Positions 53,262-63,032 of a stretch of 63,700 bases of DNA are shown here, in pieces. The stretch spans positions 230,229 through 293,928 of the forward strand of contig DLGZ01000059.1 of the NCBI GenBank assembly GCA_002482965.1, read 5' to 3'. The notes beneath the pieces are model-generated. The model was given only the letters and a program-made list of their open reading frames with translations. It was not told the DNA's origin and searched no databases. A program made the translations under genes and the position numbers. Numbering within the stretch: the first letter of the stretch is position 1; each line of letters opens with the position of its first letter. The stretch comes from Verrucomicrobiaceae bacterium UBA7681 (GTDB taxonomy: Bacteria; Verrucomicrobiota; Verrucomicrobiia; Verrucomicrobiales; Verrucomicrobiaceae).

Positions 53262-55460
53262 TCAGGATTTCGCGGCCGCAGGCGCAGCATCCTGCGGTGA
53301 ATTGGTCTTGGCAGGCGCGTAGTAGTAGCTGGCGTAGTTGTAGTAGGTGTACTCTTTCAGGTTTGAGCTGGAGCGGTTGAGAATCACCCCGCCAATGTTC
53401 ACCTGACGTTCATAGAGCAGATCCAGCGCCTTGCCGGAAAGGCGGGCCATGGTGGAGGACATGCGCACCACAAAGAGCACTGAGTCAAGCTTCGGCGCAA
53501 AGCTGGCCGTGTCATCGGCCACCAGGACCGGAGCGCTGTCGAAGATGACGTAATCGTATTCCTCACCCATCTCACGCAGCATCTCTTCGGCTGTTTTGGA
53601 AAGCAGCATTTCAGAGGTTTGATCGAAGACATCGCCACGGGCGAGCAGGTCCAGATTGCGCGTACTGGTTTCCTGAACGGCATCGCGCCAGTGCAGTTTC
53701 CCACGCAGGGCTTCGCTGAGCCCCGGAGTGGAAGGGAGCTTAAACAGTTCGCTCACACCACCACGACGCAAGTCGCAGTCCGCCAGCAGCACACGAGCCC
53801 CGGCCAGGGCCATGGTGACAGCCAAGTTGGAAGTGACTGTCGTCTTGCCTTCATTGGGAACCGCGCTGGTGATGAGAATCGTCTTCGGCGGCTTGCCCTG
53901 CCAGTTTTTGAAGAGAATGGAGGAACGGATATTGCGAAACGCTTCTGCGTAGAGATGGCGGTCATCATTCGGACGCAGCAGAGCCACATCACCGCGATTC
54001 CTCTGTTCCGGCACCTGCCCCAGAACTGCTTCCGCAGGGAACAAGGTCTGAAACTCACTGTAGGAATTCATTCGGTCGTCCAGACGGTCAAACAGCAGCA
54101 GGATCACAATGCCAACACCCATGCCCGCAATCAGGCCAATAATGATCGGCATCACCCAATCCTCCACATTTTCATAGGCAGGAATGGCACGTTCTTGAAT
54201 GCCGACAAAATCCGCCTGGGTGATAAAAGAGCTTTGAACCCCTTCTACTTTTTCAAACAGCTTTTTGTAGGTCATTGAGGCCGACTCATAAGCCTTTTCC
54301 AACTTTTCATGCTCAGCAATTTTGCCGCCGAGATCGAGGGCCTCTTTTTGCTTTTCAAGAATCTGCGCATTCAAGACCTGCACACGACGCTCGATGTCTG
54401 CCATCTGCGAGTGCATCTCCTGCTGGATCTGCTCCGCATAAGAAGCGAGCAACGCTTTCTGCGCCGCCAAGTCCTCCGACACATCCTGCACCATCGGATG
54501 CTGCTGCTTGAACTGGATCAGGAGAGAATCCAGTTTGGTCTTCAATTCAGTGATTCTGGACTTGGTGCGCAGGTAATCCTGTTCCGCCATGGTCATGCCA
54601 TTGCGCCCAGGTGAGGTATCTGCCGTTTTAACGCCAGGTGCCGGCGCGTTCTCGGGGCTGCTGGCAGCGCCTGCCGCCGCCGCCGTTGATCCGGCTGCGC
54701 TCAACATGCGTTCACGCTCTACCATCGCAGCATTCACATTGGCGATTGCCAGCCGCAGATCTTCAAGCGTCGTGCGCTGAGACTCAAGCTGACCCTGCAG
54801 ATTTGCGAGGAACTGCGCGGCAAGATTGTTGCCATTGGTGAGCGTGAGGATGTTGTTGGCCGCCTTGAACTTGGTGAGCTGCTCAAGGGTGTCGTCCATG
54901 ACTTTCTGCTTGGTCACCACCTCCTGGAGGAACTGCTGGATCACCTTGCTCTGAGCCTGCTCGCGAATGCTCTGACGGAACGCGATGAATTCGTCCAAAA
55001 GGGCGTCCAAAAAGATTTTCGTGTATTTAGGCTCAGAACCTGTCGCAAGGATGTTGAAAATGGCCGAGCCCTTGGTCTGAGCCACCCGGACTTCCACTTC
55101 GGAATCCTTCACATCGGGGTTCAATGCTCTCACGCGCTCCAGAGCGCGTCGTTTCATTTCGGCGCTTTCGATGGTTTCAATGATCGTGCCGTAGAAGTCC
55201 GCCTGCTGTTCACGCCAAGTCACGTTGTCATTGAATGCCAGCTGACCACCGGCAACGAGTTTTGCCAAGGAACGAAACTCCTGGGGACGCCCGGTGATAC
55301 GCAAGGCCTGCACACAAACACCAATGCTGGCAGTCAGAAGCAGGAACCACCAGCGGCGGCGCAGCAGGATCTTGTACCGTTGAAATTTGGCAGATGCCTC
55401 ATGAATGCGGCTCAGCGTACTGGATTGCGCCGGGCCTGGGAGGGTGAGGTTTTGTTCCAT
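53262..55460 (-). CDS. Wzc-like polysaccharide co-polymerase with tyrosine-kinase domain
   Basis: A 732-residue inner-membrane protein joining a Wzz chain-length domain and a bacterial tyrosine kinase. Membrane helices are near 37-56 and 455-475, with long periplasmic coiled coils between them. The kinase domain has Walker A A-V-P-N-E-G-K-T-T (about 530-540), Walker A-prime L-L-A-D-C-D-L-R-R and Walker B V-I-F-D-S-A-P. The C-terminus ends in a tyrosine cluster (Y-T-Y-Y-N-Y then Y-Y-Y) that would be autophosphorylated. It controls length and export of exopolysaccharide. It is the last of three genes with a Wza-like protein and a beta-barrel protein. Confidence 0.92.
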   Translation of the reverse strand: MEQNLTLPGPAQSSTLSRIHEASAKFQRYKILLRRRWWFLLLTASIGVCVQALRITGRPQEFRSLAKLVAGGQLAFNDNVTWREQQADFYGTIIETIESAEMKRRALERVRALNPDVKDSEVEVRVAQTKGSAIFNILATGSEPKYTKIFLDALLDEFIAFRQSIREQAQSKVIQQFLQEVVTKQKVMDDTLEQLTKFKAANNILTLTNGNNLAAQFLANLQGQLESQRTTLEDLRLAIANVNAAMVERERMLSAAGSTAAAAGAASSPENAPAPGVKTADTSPGRNGMTMAEQDYLRTKSRITELKTKLDSLLIQFKQQHPMVQDVSEDLAAQKALLASYAEQIQQEMHSQMADIERRVQVLNAQILEKQKEALDLGGKIAEHEKLEKAYESASMTYKKLFEKVEGVQSSFITQADFVGIQERAIPAYENVEDWVMPIIIGLIAGMGVGIVILLLFDRLDDRMNSYSEFQTLFPAEAVLGQVPEQRNRGDVALLRPNDDRHLYAEAFRNIRSSILFKNWQGKPPKTILITSAVPNEGKTTVTSNLAVTMALAGARVLLADCDLRRGGVSELFKLPSTPGLSEALRGKLHWRDAVQETSTRNLDLLARGDVFDQTSEMLLSKTAEEMLREMGEEYDYVIFDSAPVLVADDTASFAPKLDSVLFVVRMSSTMARLSGKALDLLYERQVNIGGVILNRSSSNLKEYTYYNYASYYYAPAKTNSPQDAAPAAAKS

Positions 55461-55650
55461 GATTTCGAAAATCCAAATTTATTCTGTCGTACAGCCGGGA
55501 TTACCTGCATCCCCGTCATATTTCGGGATGGCAGAGTCGTTCAAAAAGACAACTTAAGCCATTTGATTTATTTGGCTGCCCGTCTGTTCGATATTATCTC
55601 AAAATTCACTTTCCCTGGCTTCCAAACTTCTATGGAAACCACCTGAATTT

Positions 55651-56370
55651 TTAGAAATTGACGGTCTTTTCCTCGACGATGATGACGTCATCCTTGCGGA
55701 GGAACACATCCCGTTCGAGATCGCCCTGCCGCATGATGCCGTCCACATTGACCATGATGGTTTTGTTTCCCTGGGGAGTCTTGCGAATGATTTTCACCCT
55801 TTCCTTATTGGCGAACTGGGCAAAACCACCTGCACGCAGGATGGCCTGGCTGATGGAAATGTCTTCATTGGACGGCAGGTCGTATTTCCCCTGTTTGGCA
55901 ACGATGCCAAACATGACGTAAAACTCGAGATCCACCTCACGCATTCTCATGGCGTCCTCAATATTGATCTTGTCGATCGCGATCACGACGGTGGCATGCT
56001 GGAAGAAATTCTTCTCGAGCTCTTTTTTGATCGCGAAGGCCAGAGCCCGGCAGGATTTGCCTCTAGCGGTGATCAAACCCACATACGGAGCCTGAACCTC
56101 TCCGGTCACGGCAACAATCTGCTGGAGGGCATCCCGACGGTCTTCCAGAATTCGGATGCTGATCGTATCCCCCGCCGCGATGGTCTGGGTGTCGTCCAGC
56201 ACATCCATGGAGGACAGCACGGCCGCCCCAGCATTGACAGAGCCAGTTGCGACAGGTGAGGCCTGCCGCGTTGATCTTGACGGCTCAGCGGACCGATATC
56301 CTGCATCTTGAGCTTCCAAAGATGGAAGAGCAGTGGCAAGCAGCAGCAAGGACAGTGATAGCTTTTTCAT
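55651..56370 (-). CDS. Polysaccharide export protein (Wza-like, Poly_export domain)
   Basis: A 239-residue secreted protein with a signal peptide (MKKLSLSLLLLATALPSLEA). The poly-export domain runs about 60-140 (A-A-G-D-T-I-S-I-R-I-L-E, then G-E-V-Q-A-P-Y-V-G-L), followed by one SLBB-like domain (S-Q-A-I-L-R-A-G-G-F-A). It lacks the C-terminal barrel helix of E. coli Wza and is shorter. It would connect the Wzc-like protein to the outer membrane. Spacing to the Wzc gene is about 190 bases, and that gap shows nothing else. Confidence 0.87.
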   Translation of the reverse strand: MKKLSLSLLLLATALPSLEAQDAGYRSAEPSRSTRQASPVATGSVNAGAAVLSSMDVLDDTQTIAAGDTISIRILEDRRDALQQIVAVTGEVQAPYVGLITARGKSCRALAFAIKKELEKNFFQHATVVIAIDKINIEDAMRMREVDLEFYVMFGIVAKQGKYDLPSNEDISISQAILRAGGFAQFANKERVKIIRKTPQGNKTIMVNVDGIMRQGDLERDVFLRKDDVIIVEEKTVNF

Positions 56371-56464
56371 GATGATAGTGAATGATTTTTGATGACTCCA
56401 AACACCAGAGCCGACGATGGCTTGGCTGAGATCAAAAGTCTTAGACCTATTACGATCCGTTTCG

Positions 56465-58174
56465 TTAGAAATTGTAATTGAGGCCCAAAATCAGACGTGT
56501 CTGAGTGGAATCCGCATTGGTTTGCTTGGTATTGGTAACGAAATAGCGATAGCCCAGATTCACGCCAGCTTTGGCAGTCAGGCTGTAGTTCAAGTCAAAT
56601 GAGAACCCGCTCTGATCCGAATCCCTTCCGGCCACGCCATAGTAATCGGCACGACCAAAATGATATCCGGCACCTGCCCGAAGCTTGGAAGTAAGCTGGT
56701 GAGTGTAGTAAAAATCCACACCGAACTGAGTCAACTTGTACCCAGTGCCTGGGAATGTAGGATCGATAAGCGAGGGTCTTGCGTTTTCGTAGTAGCCTGA
56801 AACTGAGAAGCGACCACCCTTCCAGGCCACCATTGAGACACCATAGTTGACAAAGTCAGCTGTAATGAAGTTCGATGCCAAGTTGATCGAGGACTCATGC
56901 CCAATGGACAAGGTGTGGCTGAAGCGAGCATTGAGCTGGTTGGTAATGCTGAAATTGTAGTAGTAGCTGTTCAGGTCGGAACTGTCTCCAGGGCCGGGGC
57001 TGGGACTCGTCGGGAAAACCGTCGGGGAGTCGAAGTTGAAGGCCTGCAGACCACCCGAAAGCTTGACGACGGTTGATTTGCCAAGCGGAACACTGACGAA
57101 GGCACCCCAATTGAGGAGAACGCCGTCATTCAAAGTAGGATTCGCATAATTCAGCAATGAGACACCGCCTTCTGTACCCAAAATCCAGGTTGCTGTAGGA
57201 CTGTAGGTGAGGGAGGCATGCAGCGTATTCATGGTACGACTGAACTGGCTGTTATTACTGCCAAGTGCCTCGGAAATGGTGTTCGTGTAATTGACAGCAA
57301 GCGCCCAAGCCGAATTGATCTGCCAGTTGGCGGCCACACCAAAATCATTCTGGAACACACCAAAGCTCGAATTATTTGCCGCACCAACGAAGGCATTATT
57401 CAATGCAGGGCGCATGGACATGCGGTCGTAAATGGTGAAGTTTACCGGGCCAGCCTTGATATCAAAAGCAAGCGTCGTTCCTGGCAAAACGTTGATCAGG
57501 TAATTACCATTACCATACGAAGCCAGCTCTGGATGATTGAAATAATGATCCACGCCCAGGCCCCCGGTGAAGCTGAGCACATTATTTTGTGAAACCCGGT
57601 AGTTGGCGCTGATGTTGAGGAGGGTGCTGCTGATAACATCTGACACCGGAACGGCGGTACGACGAATGTTGCTGTTGTACTCAAAACCTTGATACAGACC
57701 CAGGCCGATATTCACGGGACCCAGTTTGAGATTGCGTTTGCCCGTCAGGAACGGATCGGAGGTGTAGGTGGGAGCAAAATAGCTCAAGGACTGTGAATAT
57801 TGGCCTGAGTAGGTGGTATAATCACCCACAGCACGGGCGGCGAACGCAGAACTGCCGCTGCGTACCGAAGGCTGCGAGATCTGACGGTCAGAACGCAGCA
57901 ATTGCTGAAGACTCTGGTAACCCTCTTGATCTTCCTGGCTGACGTAAGCCCCCTTCTCGTAGTCATAGACCACATCACCACTGCGCGCGGATGACTGTGT
58001 CGTCTTTTTCATCTGACCGGCACGGGACCGAAGGTCATTGAAAAAGTTGCTGGTTTGTGACGGGGAAACTCCAAATTGAGCGTTAGAACGAAGCGGCAAC
58101 AGACAGCCGGCCGTGATGGTAATCACCATCAGAAGGGCGTTGATGGGGATAGGTCGAGAGTGGTTAATCAGCAT
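56465..58174 (-). CDS. Outer-membrane beta-barrel protein of the exopolysaccharide locus
   Basis: A 569-residue protein with a signal peptide (helix near residues 12-28, ending R-S-N-A-Q). After a charged, Ser/Gln-rich segment of about 100 residues comes a long region of alternating aromatic and polar strands typical of beta barrels, ending in Phe (I-L-G-L-N-Y-N-F), the outer-membrane insertion signal. Such barrels are usual partners of Wza/Wzc systems in Verrucomicrobia-type genomes. I use ATG 58174 (MLINHS); the frame is open to 58396. It is the first gene of the three-gene export unit, with the Wza-like gene 94 bases downstream. Confidence 0.8.
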   Translation of the reverse strand: MLINHSRPIPINALLMVITITAGCLLPLRSNAQFGVSPSQTSNFFNDLRSRAGQMKKTTQSSARSGDVVYDYEKGAYVSQEDQEGYQSLQQLLRSDRQISQPSVRSGSSAFAARAVGDYTTYSGQYSQSLSYFAPTYTSDPFLTGKRNLKLGPVNIGLGLYQGFEYNSNIRRTAVPVSDVISSTLLNISANYRVSQNNVLSFTGGLGVDHYFNHPELASYGNGNYLINVLPGTTLAFDIKAGPVNFTIYDRMSMRPALNNAFVGAANNSSFGVFQNDFGVAANWQINSAWALAVNYTNTISEALGSNNSQFSRTMNTLHASLTYSPTATWILGTEGGVSLLNYANPTLNDGVLLNWGAFVSVPLGKSTVVKLSGGLQAFNFDSPTVFPTSPSPGPGDSSDLNSYYYNFSITNQLNARFSHTLSIGHESSINLASNFITADFVNYGVSMVAWKGGRFSVSGYYENARPSLIDPTFPGTGYKLTQFGVDFYYTHQLTSKLRAGAGYHFGRADYYGVAGRDSDQSGFSFDLNYSLTAKAGVNLGYRYFVTNTKQTNADSTQTRLILGLNYNF

Positions 58175-58682
58175 AACGGGAGAGATTGGGTCGGGAATTA
58201 ACACTGATAGAAGCAATTTTACCTGCTTTTGTCTATACCAAATTTCTCTCGATTTTGCCACATTCTCGTCATTGATATTCAATAATCTGGGTTCAGCCTG
58301 CACGTTTTGGCCCAATGCTCTTCCCTCAGTTCTTGTAGGTAGCCACTGAAACTGCACTTCTCGTTTCACGGACACGCTTCCTGAGTTCAAAATCAAACTC
58401 GAGCTGGATTTCTCTCGAAGACGCTCTGTCCCACGACCTGTGAGGGATGTTTGCTTGGGGGGCCAAGGCGATTAAACTGCGTAATTTGCCGAACAGTTTC
58501 CCGATTGGCATCCGTCTGGAGTTGAAAGAATTCATGGGTTTGGCGATGATAATTAAGATAACTTTCCGAACGCTATATAGTGTTCATTATAACATGTTCA
58601 AATGAATTATTCTGGTGGCCTAAAAAAGCATGGCAGCCCCTCTCTCGATTGACGCAGCCGCTTTAAAAGTTCATGTGCGCTT
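58175..58682. promoter_or_regulatory. Divergent 508-base regulatory region (exopolysaccharide genes / dCMP deaminase)
   Basis: No convincing gene lies here; short open frames exist but none shows family features. The region is AT-rich about 58200-58280 and 58545-58620 and should hold promoters for both directions. A near-perfect palindrome and a direct repeat at 58568-58600 are listed separately. Confidence 0.4.
58568..58600. promoter_or_regulatory. Putative operator: palindrome plus direct repeat
   Basis: GAACGCTATATAGTGTTC (58568-58585) is palindromic at 8 of 9 paired positions. TGTTCA occurs at 58581-58586 and again at 58595-58600, 14 bases apart, and AACATGTT (58591-58598) is itself a palindrome. 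This density suggests a regulator-binding site upstream of the dCMP deaminase gene. It does not fit a LexA box (GAAC and GTTC are 10 bases apart, not 4). Confidence 0.4.
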
Positions 58683-59162
58683 ATGTCCATTGAAGTCCAT
58701 CCAGCCCCGACCGCGCGGTTGACCATCCCAGAATACGCCATGGCGCTTGCCCACGTCGCCAGCCTGCGTTCGGAGGATCCCTTTCGGAAGGTGGGGGCGG
58801 TGGCCATTGATTTTGACAACCGGGTGATCGGAACCGCGTACAATGGCCTCGCGCCGGGATACGACGCTGACCCTGATTTCTGGGCGGATCGTGATGCACG
58901 TCGTAAATACATGCTGCACGCCGAGGTGAACCTGTGCAGCCTTTTCACCCGTGGTAATGTCAGGCTCGTCGCCTGCACCACCAAGCCCTGCACCAGCTGC
59001 ATGCAGATGCTCTGTGCCTACGGCGTCAAAGAAGTCTATTTCCGCGATGATTACCCTGAATCTGAGGCTGACGCCATCGCCGGACGTTATGGCATCCCGC
59101 TGATCCAGCTTGCGGACTACCCGCAGATCGTCACGGCAGGAGAAAAGGCGCCAACCGCGTAG
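58683..59162 (+). CDS. dCMP deaminase family protein
   Basis: A 159-residue zinc deaminase (ComEB/dCMP deaminase type), supplying dUMP for thymidylate synthesis. The zinc site is complete: H-A-E-V-N near residue 79 and T-K-P-C-T-S-C near 101. The early segment D-P-F-R-K-V-G-A-V is also typical. Deoxycytidylate is the likely substrate, but related deaminases cannot be excluded. It is convergent with the oxidoreductase gene, with an 18-base gap. Confidence 0.87.
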   Translation: MSIEVHPAPTARLTIPEYAMALAHVASLRSEDPFRKVGAVAIDFDNRVIGTAYNGLAPGYDADPDFWADRDARRKYMLHAEVNLCSLFTRGNVRLVACTTKPCTSCMQMLCAYGVKEVYFRDDYPESEADAIAGRYGIPLIQLADYPQIVTAGEKAPTA

Positions 59163-59180
59163 TGGTTTGCTGACGCGGGG

Positions 59181-60302
59181 TCAAAGCGCCTGCACGACAC
59201 CCAGCTCGTGCGAGGCGAGTGCCGCCGCGAAAATTTCCTGAGTCGCCACCGCTTCCTCCACCGTGGCGCAGCCGCAGCGCCCGCCGAGCAGGCCCTCGCG
59301 CTCCATCAGGTAGGCCGCCCACATCTGCTGGATGATGTCAGGAAATCCCGGCTCAAAAATGCCTCCGGTCACTGTCTTGAAGGGCATGCAGAAACCAAGA
59401 TCCGTCTTCTTCCAGAACTGCTCCTTGCCGTTTTCAAACAACCACAGCGTTTTCGGTTCCTTGGTGGTGTAGCGCACCCCGCCCTCGGTGCCCAGCACCT
59501 CGATGTACCAGGTGTTCGTCTCCCCCGGGGCCATGCGCTTCATCTCCAGACGCAGCGGCACCGCATGCCCGCCTATCTGCGTCCAGCAGTGCAGAAGTGC
59601 ATTGTCCCAGGTGTCACAGTCTGCCATCCCTCCCCTGCCATCTGGCCGCTGAGGATAGCCCTTCTGCAATTGGGCAAACAAACGCTGCGGCCGCCAACCC
59701 AGACGCAAAGGGATGTGGCAGGCGTGCATGCCCAAATCTCCGAGCACACCGATCTCACCGCAGGTCGCGGACTTGCGCTTCCAGTTTGCCGGCTTGGACG
59801 CGTCCAGATCACTGCTGTGGTGGAATGCGGCCACGACTTCCAAAATGCGTCCCAGGGTGCCTTCCTTGACATGCTGCATCACCCGCTGTGCTCCGGGTAG
59901 AAAAGGAAACTCCGAACTGCAGCGCACGAACAGGCCCGAAGCCTGCGCGGCTTCCGCGATGCGCCGCGCCGAGGCCAGATCCATGCCAAAGGGCTTTTCC
60001 GCAAACAAATCCTTCCCTGCCGCCAGCACGTCGCAGTAGATCTTCTCATGCAGGTTGTGCGGCACCGCCACATAGACCACGTCCACCGCGGGGTTCGCCA
60101 GCAGTTCGTGATAATCTCCGGTGATCTGTGTGCAGGAGGGGATGCGGCGAAACCAGTTCCGCACATCCTCGACGAGATCCGCCACCGCCACCAGTTCCGG
60201 CTGCACCTCCACATCCATCAGCGCGCACCAGCGTGCGAAGGCACTCGCCATTTCCCGGCCCATGAGGCCGCCGCCGATGATGCCGATGCCGATTTTTTTC
60301 AT
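59181..60302 (-). CDS. Gfo/Idh/MocA family oxidoreductase (second)
   Basis: A 373-residue NAD(P)-dependent dehydrogenase. It starts I-G-I-I-G-G-G-L-M-G-R-E (Rossmann glycine motif), with F-A-E-K-P-F-G as the catalytic E-K-P motif. The C-terminal half has several Trp residues and the usual sheet domain. It lies 30 bases downstream of gmd on the same strand, so it may modify a nucleotide sugar or its derivative, or act on a free sugar. Confidence 0.86.
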   Translation of the reverse strand: MKKIGIGIIGGGLMGREMASAFARWCALMDVEVQPELVAVADLVEDVRNWFRRIPSCTQITGDYHELLANPAVDVVYVAVPHNLHEKIYCDVLAAGKDLFAEKPFGMDLASARRIAEAAQASGLFVRCSSEFPFLPGAQRVMQHVKEGTLGRILEVVAAFHHSSDLDASKPANWKRKSATCGEIGVLGDLGMHACHIPLRLGWRPQRLFAQLQKGYPQRPDGRGGMADCDTWDNALLHCWTQIGGHAVPLRLEMKRMAPGETNTWYIEVLGTEGGVRYTTKEPKTLWLFENGKEQFWKKTDLGFCMPFKTVTGGIFEPGFPDIIQQMWAAYLMEREGLLGGRCGCATVEEAVATQEIFAAALASHELGVVQAL

Positions 60303-60332
60303 AGATCGTTCAAACGACCCGTCCCCACCGAA

Positions 60333-61352
<1,020 letters not shown>

Positions 61353-61483
61353 GAGTCAAATCGAGCGCCGATGAGACAATACCGGCTCCCATTCCGCAAG
61401 GGGAAAAGCAGGAACATAACAGTTGCACCCCACGAGACTCCCCTTATTCTCTGCCCCCCCAATCCCAGCCCCAATTTCAATTT

Positions 61484-61696
61484 ATGAGAGCTGACCTCGT
61501 CGAACAAGCCGCGCTAATCGTCAAAGACCACCCAATCCTGATCAACATGGTCTCCAAGCGAGTCCGTCAGATCGTTGCGGGCCATGCAGTCCTCGTCGAG
61601 CGCCGTCCAGGCCTCCGTGAAGCCGACCTTGCCCTCCTTGAAATCATTCAGGGCAAGATCACCATCGCGACCCCCGAACAGATGCAGCAGCACTAG
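61484..61696 (+). CDS. rpoZ: RNA polymerase omega subunit
   Basis: A 70-residue omega-type subunit that stabilises the RNA polymerase beta-prime subunit. The segment L-I-N-M-V-S-K-R-V-R-Q-I is the conserved core, and the R-E-A-D-L-A-L-L-E-I-I-Q-G-K-I part is typical of the PVC form. It is the first gene of a pair with smpB (66-base gap). Confidence 0.83.
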   Translation: MRADLVEQAALIVKDHPILINMVSKRVRQIVAGHAVLVERRPGLREADLALLEIIQGKITIATPEQMQQH

Positions 61697-61762
61697 GCCA
61701 GCTGCCCTTCCCGGCAGAACCGCCAGTTCTTCGTCAACTATCAGCGGTTCACCGCGCGACCC

Positions 61763-62224
61763 ATGTCCGAGATCGCCACGAACCGCAAAGCCCCGCGCGA
61801 CTACCACATCCTCGAAAAATACGAGGCTGGCATCGAACTCCGCGGCACCGAGGTGAAATCCATCCGCCTCGGGAAGCTTAATATCTCCGACGCCTTTGCC
61901 CGGGTGGACCGTGGCCAGGTCTGGCTCTATGGCTGTGACATTCAGACCTACGAGAAGGCCAGCCACACCACGCACGAGCCCCGCCGCACCCGGCGCCTCC
62001 TGCTGCACAAGAACGAGATCATGAAGCTGCTGGCCCAGACGCAGCAGAAGGGTCTCGCCCTCCCCATCCTGCGCGCCTACTGGAAAGGCCACCATATTAA
62101 GATCGAGATCGGCGTCGGCAAAGGCAAGAACCACGGCGACCAGCGCCAGGATCTGAAGGACAAAGCCGAAAACCGCGAAGCCGCCCGGACCGTGGCGAAC
62201 TTCAATCAGAAGAACAAGCGGTAG
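61763..62224 (+). CDS. smpB: SsrA-binding protein
   Basis: A 153-residue SmpB that delivers tmRNA to stalled ribosomes. Conserved motifs are present: N-R-K-A-x-x-D-Y near the start, G-I-E-L-R-G-T-E-V-K-S-I-R, the central H-E-P-R-R-T-R-R-L-L-L-H and the C-terminal K-G-K-x-x-x-D-x-R segment with a basic tail. tmRNA itself is not recognisable in the adjacent sequence. Confidence 0.96.
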   Translation: MSEIATNRKAPRDYHILEKYEAGIELRGTEVKSIRLGKLNISDAFARVDRGQVWLYGCDIQTYEKASHTTHEPRRTRRLLLHKNEIMKLLAQTQQKGLALPILRAYWKGHHIKIEIGVGKGKNHGDQRQDLKDKAENREAARTVANFNQKNKR

Positions 62225-62502
62225 CGCCACCGGCGGGCCCAAGGCCTGCATCCGCACGCGCTGATTCAATCCACGGGCAAGACTCGCCTGCACCCGGCGA
62301 CTCGTCTCTTCGCGGCGATCCACCAGGAATCCATTCGCCATGGACAACCGCATCGAGGTCTCCATTCTCGTTCGTCACGGCCCCTCCTGCTCTGCCATTG
62401 CGACATGATGCGCAGCCTCAGGGTCCTTGAGAAAATGCTTTTCAAACCCTTTTGAAAAAGAGCATCATGCGCATTCGTTCATAAAACATCAACCAAACCA
62501 CC
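62225..62502. other. Intergenic region with long hairpin
   Basis: A 278-base spacer. Most of it shows nothing recognisable. At 62435-62465 an imperfect hairpin is predicted: ATGCT plus TTTCAAA pair with TTTGAAA and AGCAT around a short loop, with a 2-3 base bulge. It sits about 38 bases upstream of the next gene and could be a terminator for rpoZ-smpB or a 5' leader structure. A near-direct repeat (CATGATGCGCA / CATCATGCGCA) flanks it. Confidence 0.4.
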
Positions 62503-63006
62503 ATGAAAATTTTGCTCTCCTGCCTGCTCTTTCTCCCTAGCCTCATGCACGCCGCCGACTTGCAGGCCATTGCCAAAACGCCGGCCACGGTTTCGGTCTT
62601 GAACATGCAGCCCGTGCCGCTGGTGATCAGCGCCGACAAGAATGGCTGGGCACGCATTCCAACCGTGCTGTCGAACAATGGGGCGACCATTTTCGCACCC
62701 ACAGCAAGCACCAATGGTGCCGCCGATATTGAGGTCACAGCCGATGGCTATCTACTCCTCGCCTGCAACTGGGACTATCAGGGCAACCAGTCCGGAGACT
62801 GGGAGAAGGAGCGCTGGACGGAGAGCAAGTTCAAATCCAAAGGCTGGGATCGTCTAAGCAAGAACGAACTCGGCGGCGAGCTGGTGAAAAATGACAACCG
62901 CGCACAGACGATCTTCGTCAAGAGGGTCAAAAAAGGCGAGCACTTGCGCCTCCGCTGCAACAAATATGACCCGCCTTACCCGATCCTGCTCATGAGCAAG
63001 CCGTGA
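62503..63006 (+). CDS. Secreted hypothetical protein
   Basis: A 167-residue protein with a clear signal peptide (MKILLSCLLFLPSLMHAAD). The mature part is beta-rich with several Trp residues (A-C-N-W-D-Y, W-E-K-E-R-W, G-W-D-R-L) and no domain I recognise. The middle (N-G-A-A-D-I-E-V-T-A-D-G-Y-L-L-L-A) suggests a jelly-roll or carbohydrate-interacting fold, but this is only a guess. It is followed 26 bases later by the DUF2071 gene on the same strand. Confidence 0.72.
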   Translation: MKILLSCLLFLPSLMHAADLQAIAKTPATVSVLNMQPVPLVISADKNGWARIPTVLSNNGATIFAPTASTNGAADIEVTADGYLLLACNWDYQGNQSGDWEKERWTESKFKSKGWDRLSKNELGGELVKNDNRAQTIFVKRVKKGEHLRLRCNKYDPPYPILLMSKP

Positions 63007-63032
63007 GGGTGAACCAATCAAGAGCCTTCACC

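Noticed and set aside
58326..58535. A 69-codon open frame on the minus strand in the regulatory region before the barrel gene
   Set aside because: No ribosome-binding site, no recognisable domain, and it overlaps the upstream extension of the barrel frame.
58568..58585. LexA/SOS box
   Set aside because: GAAC and GTTC are separated by 10 bases, not the 4 expected for a LexA site.
62225..62500. tmRNA (ssrA) next to smpB
   Set aside because: A TCCACCA string occurs near 62321-62330, but there is no tRNA-like T-arm or paired acceptor sequence around it.
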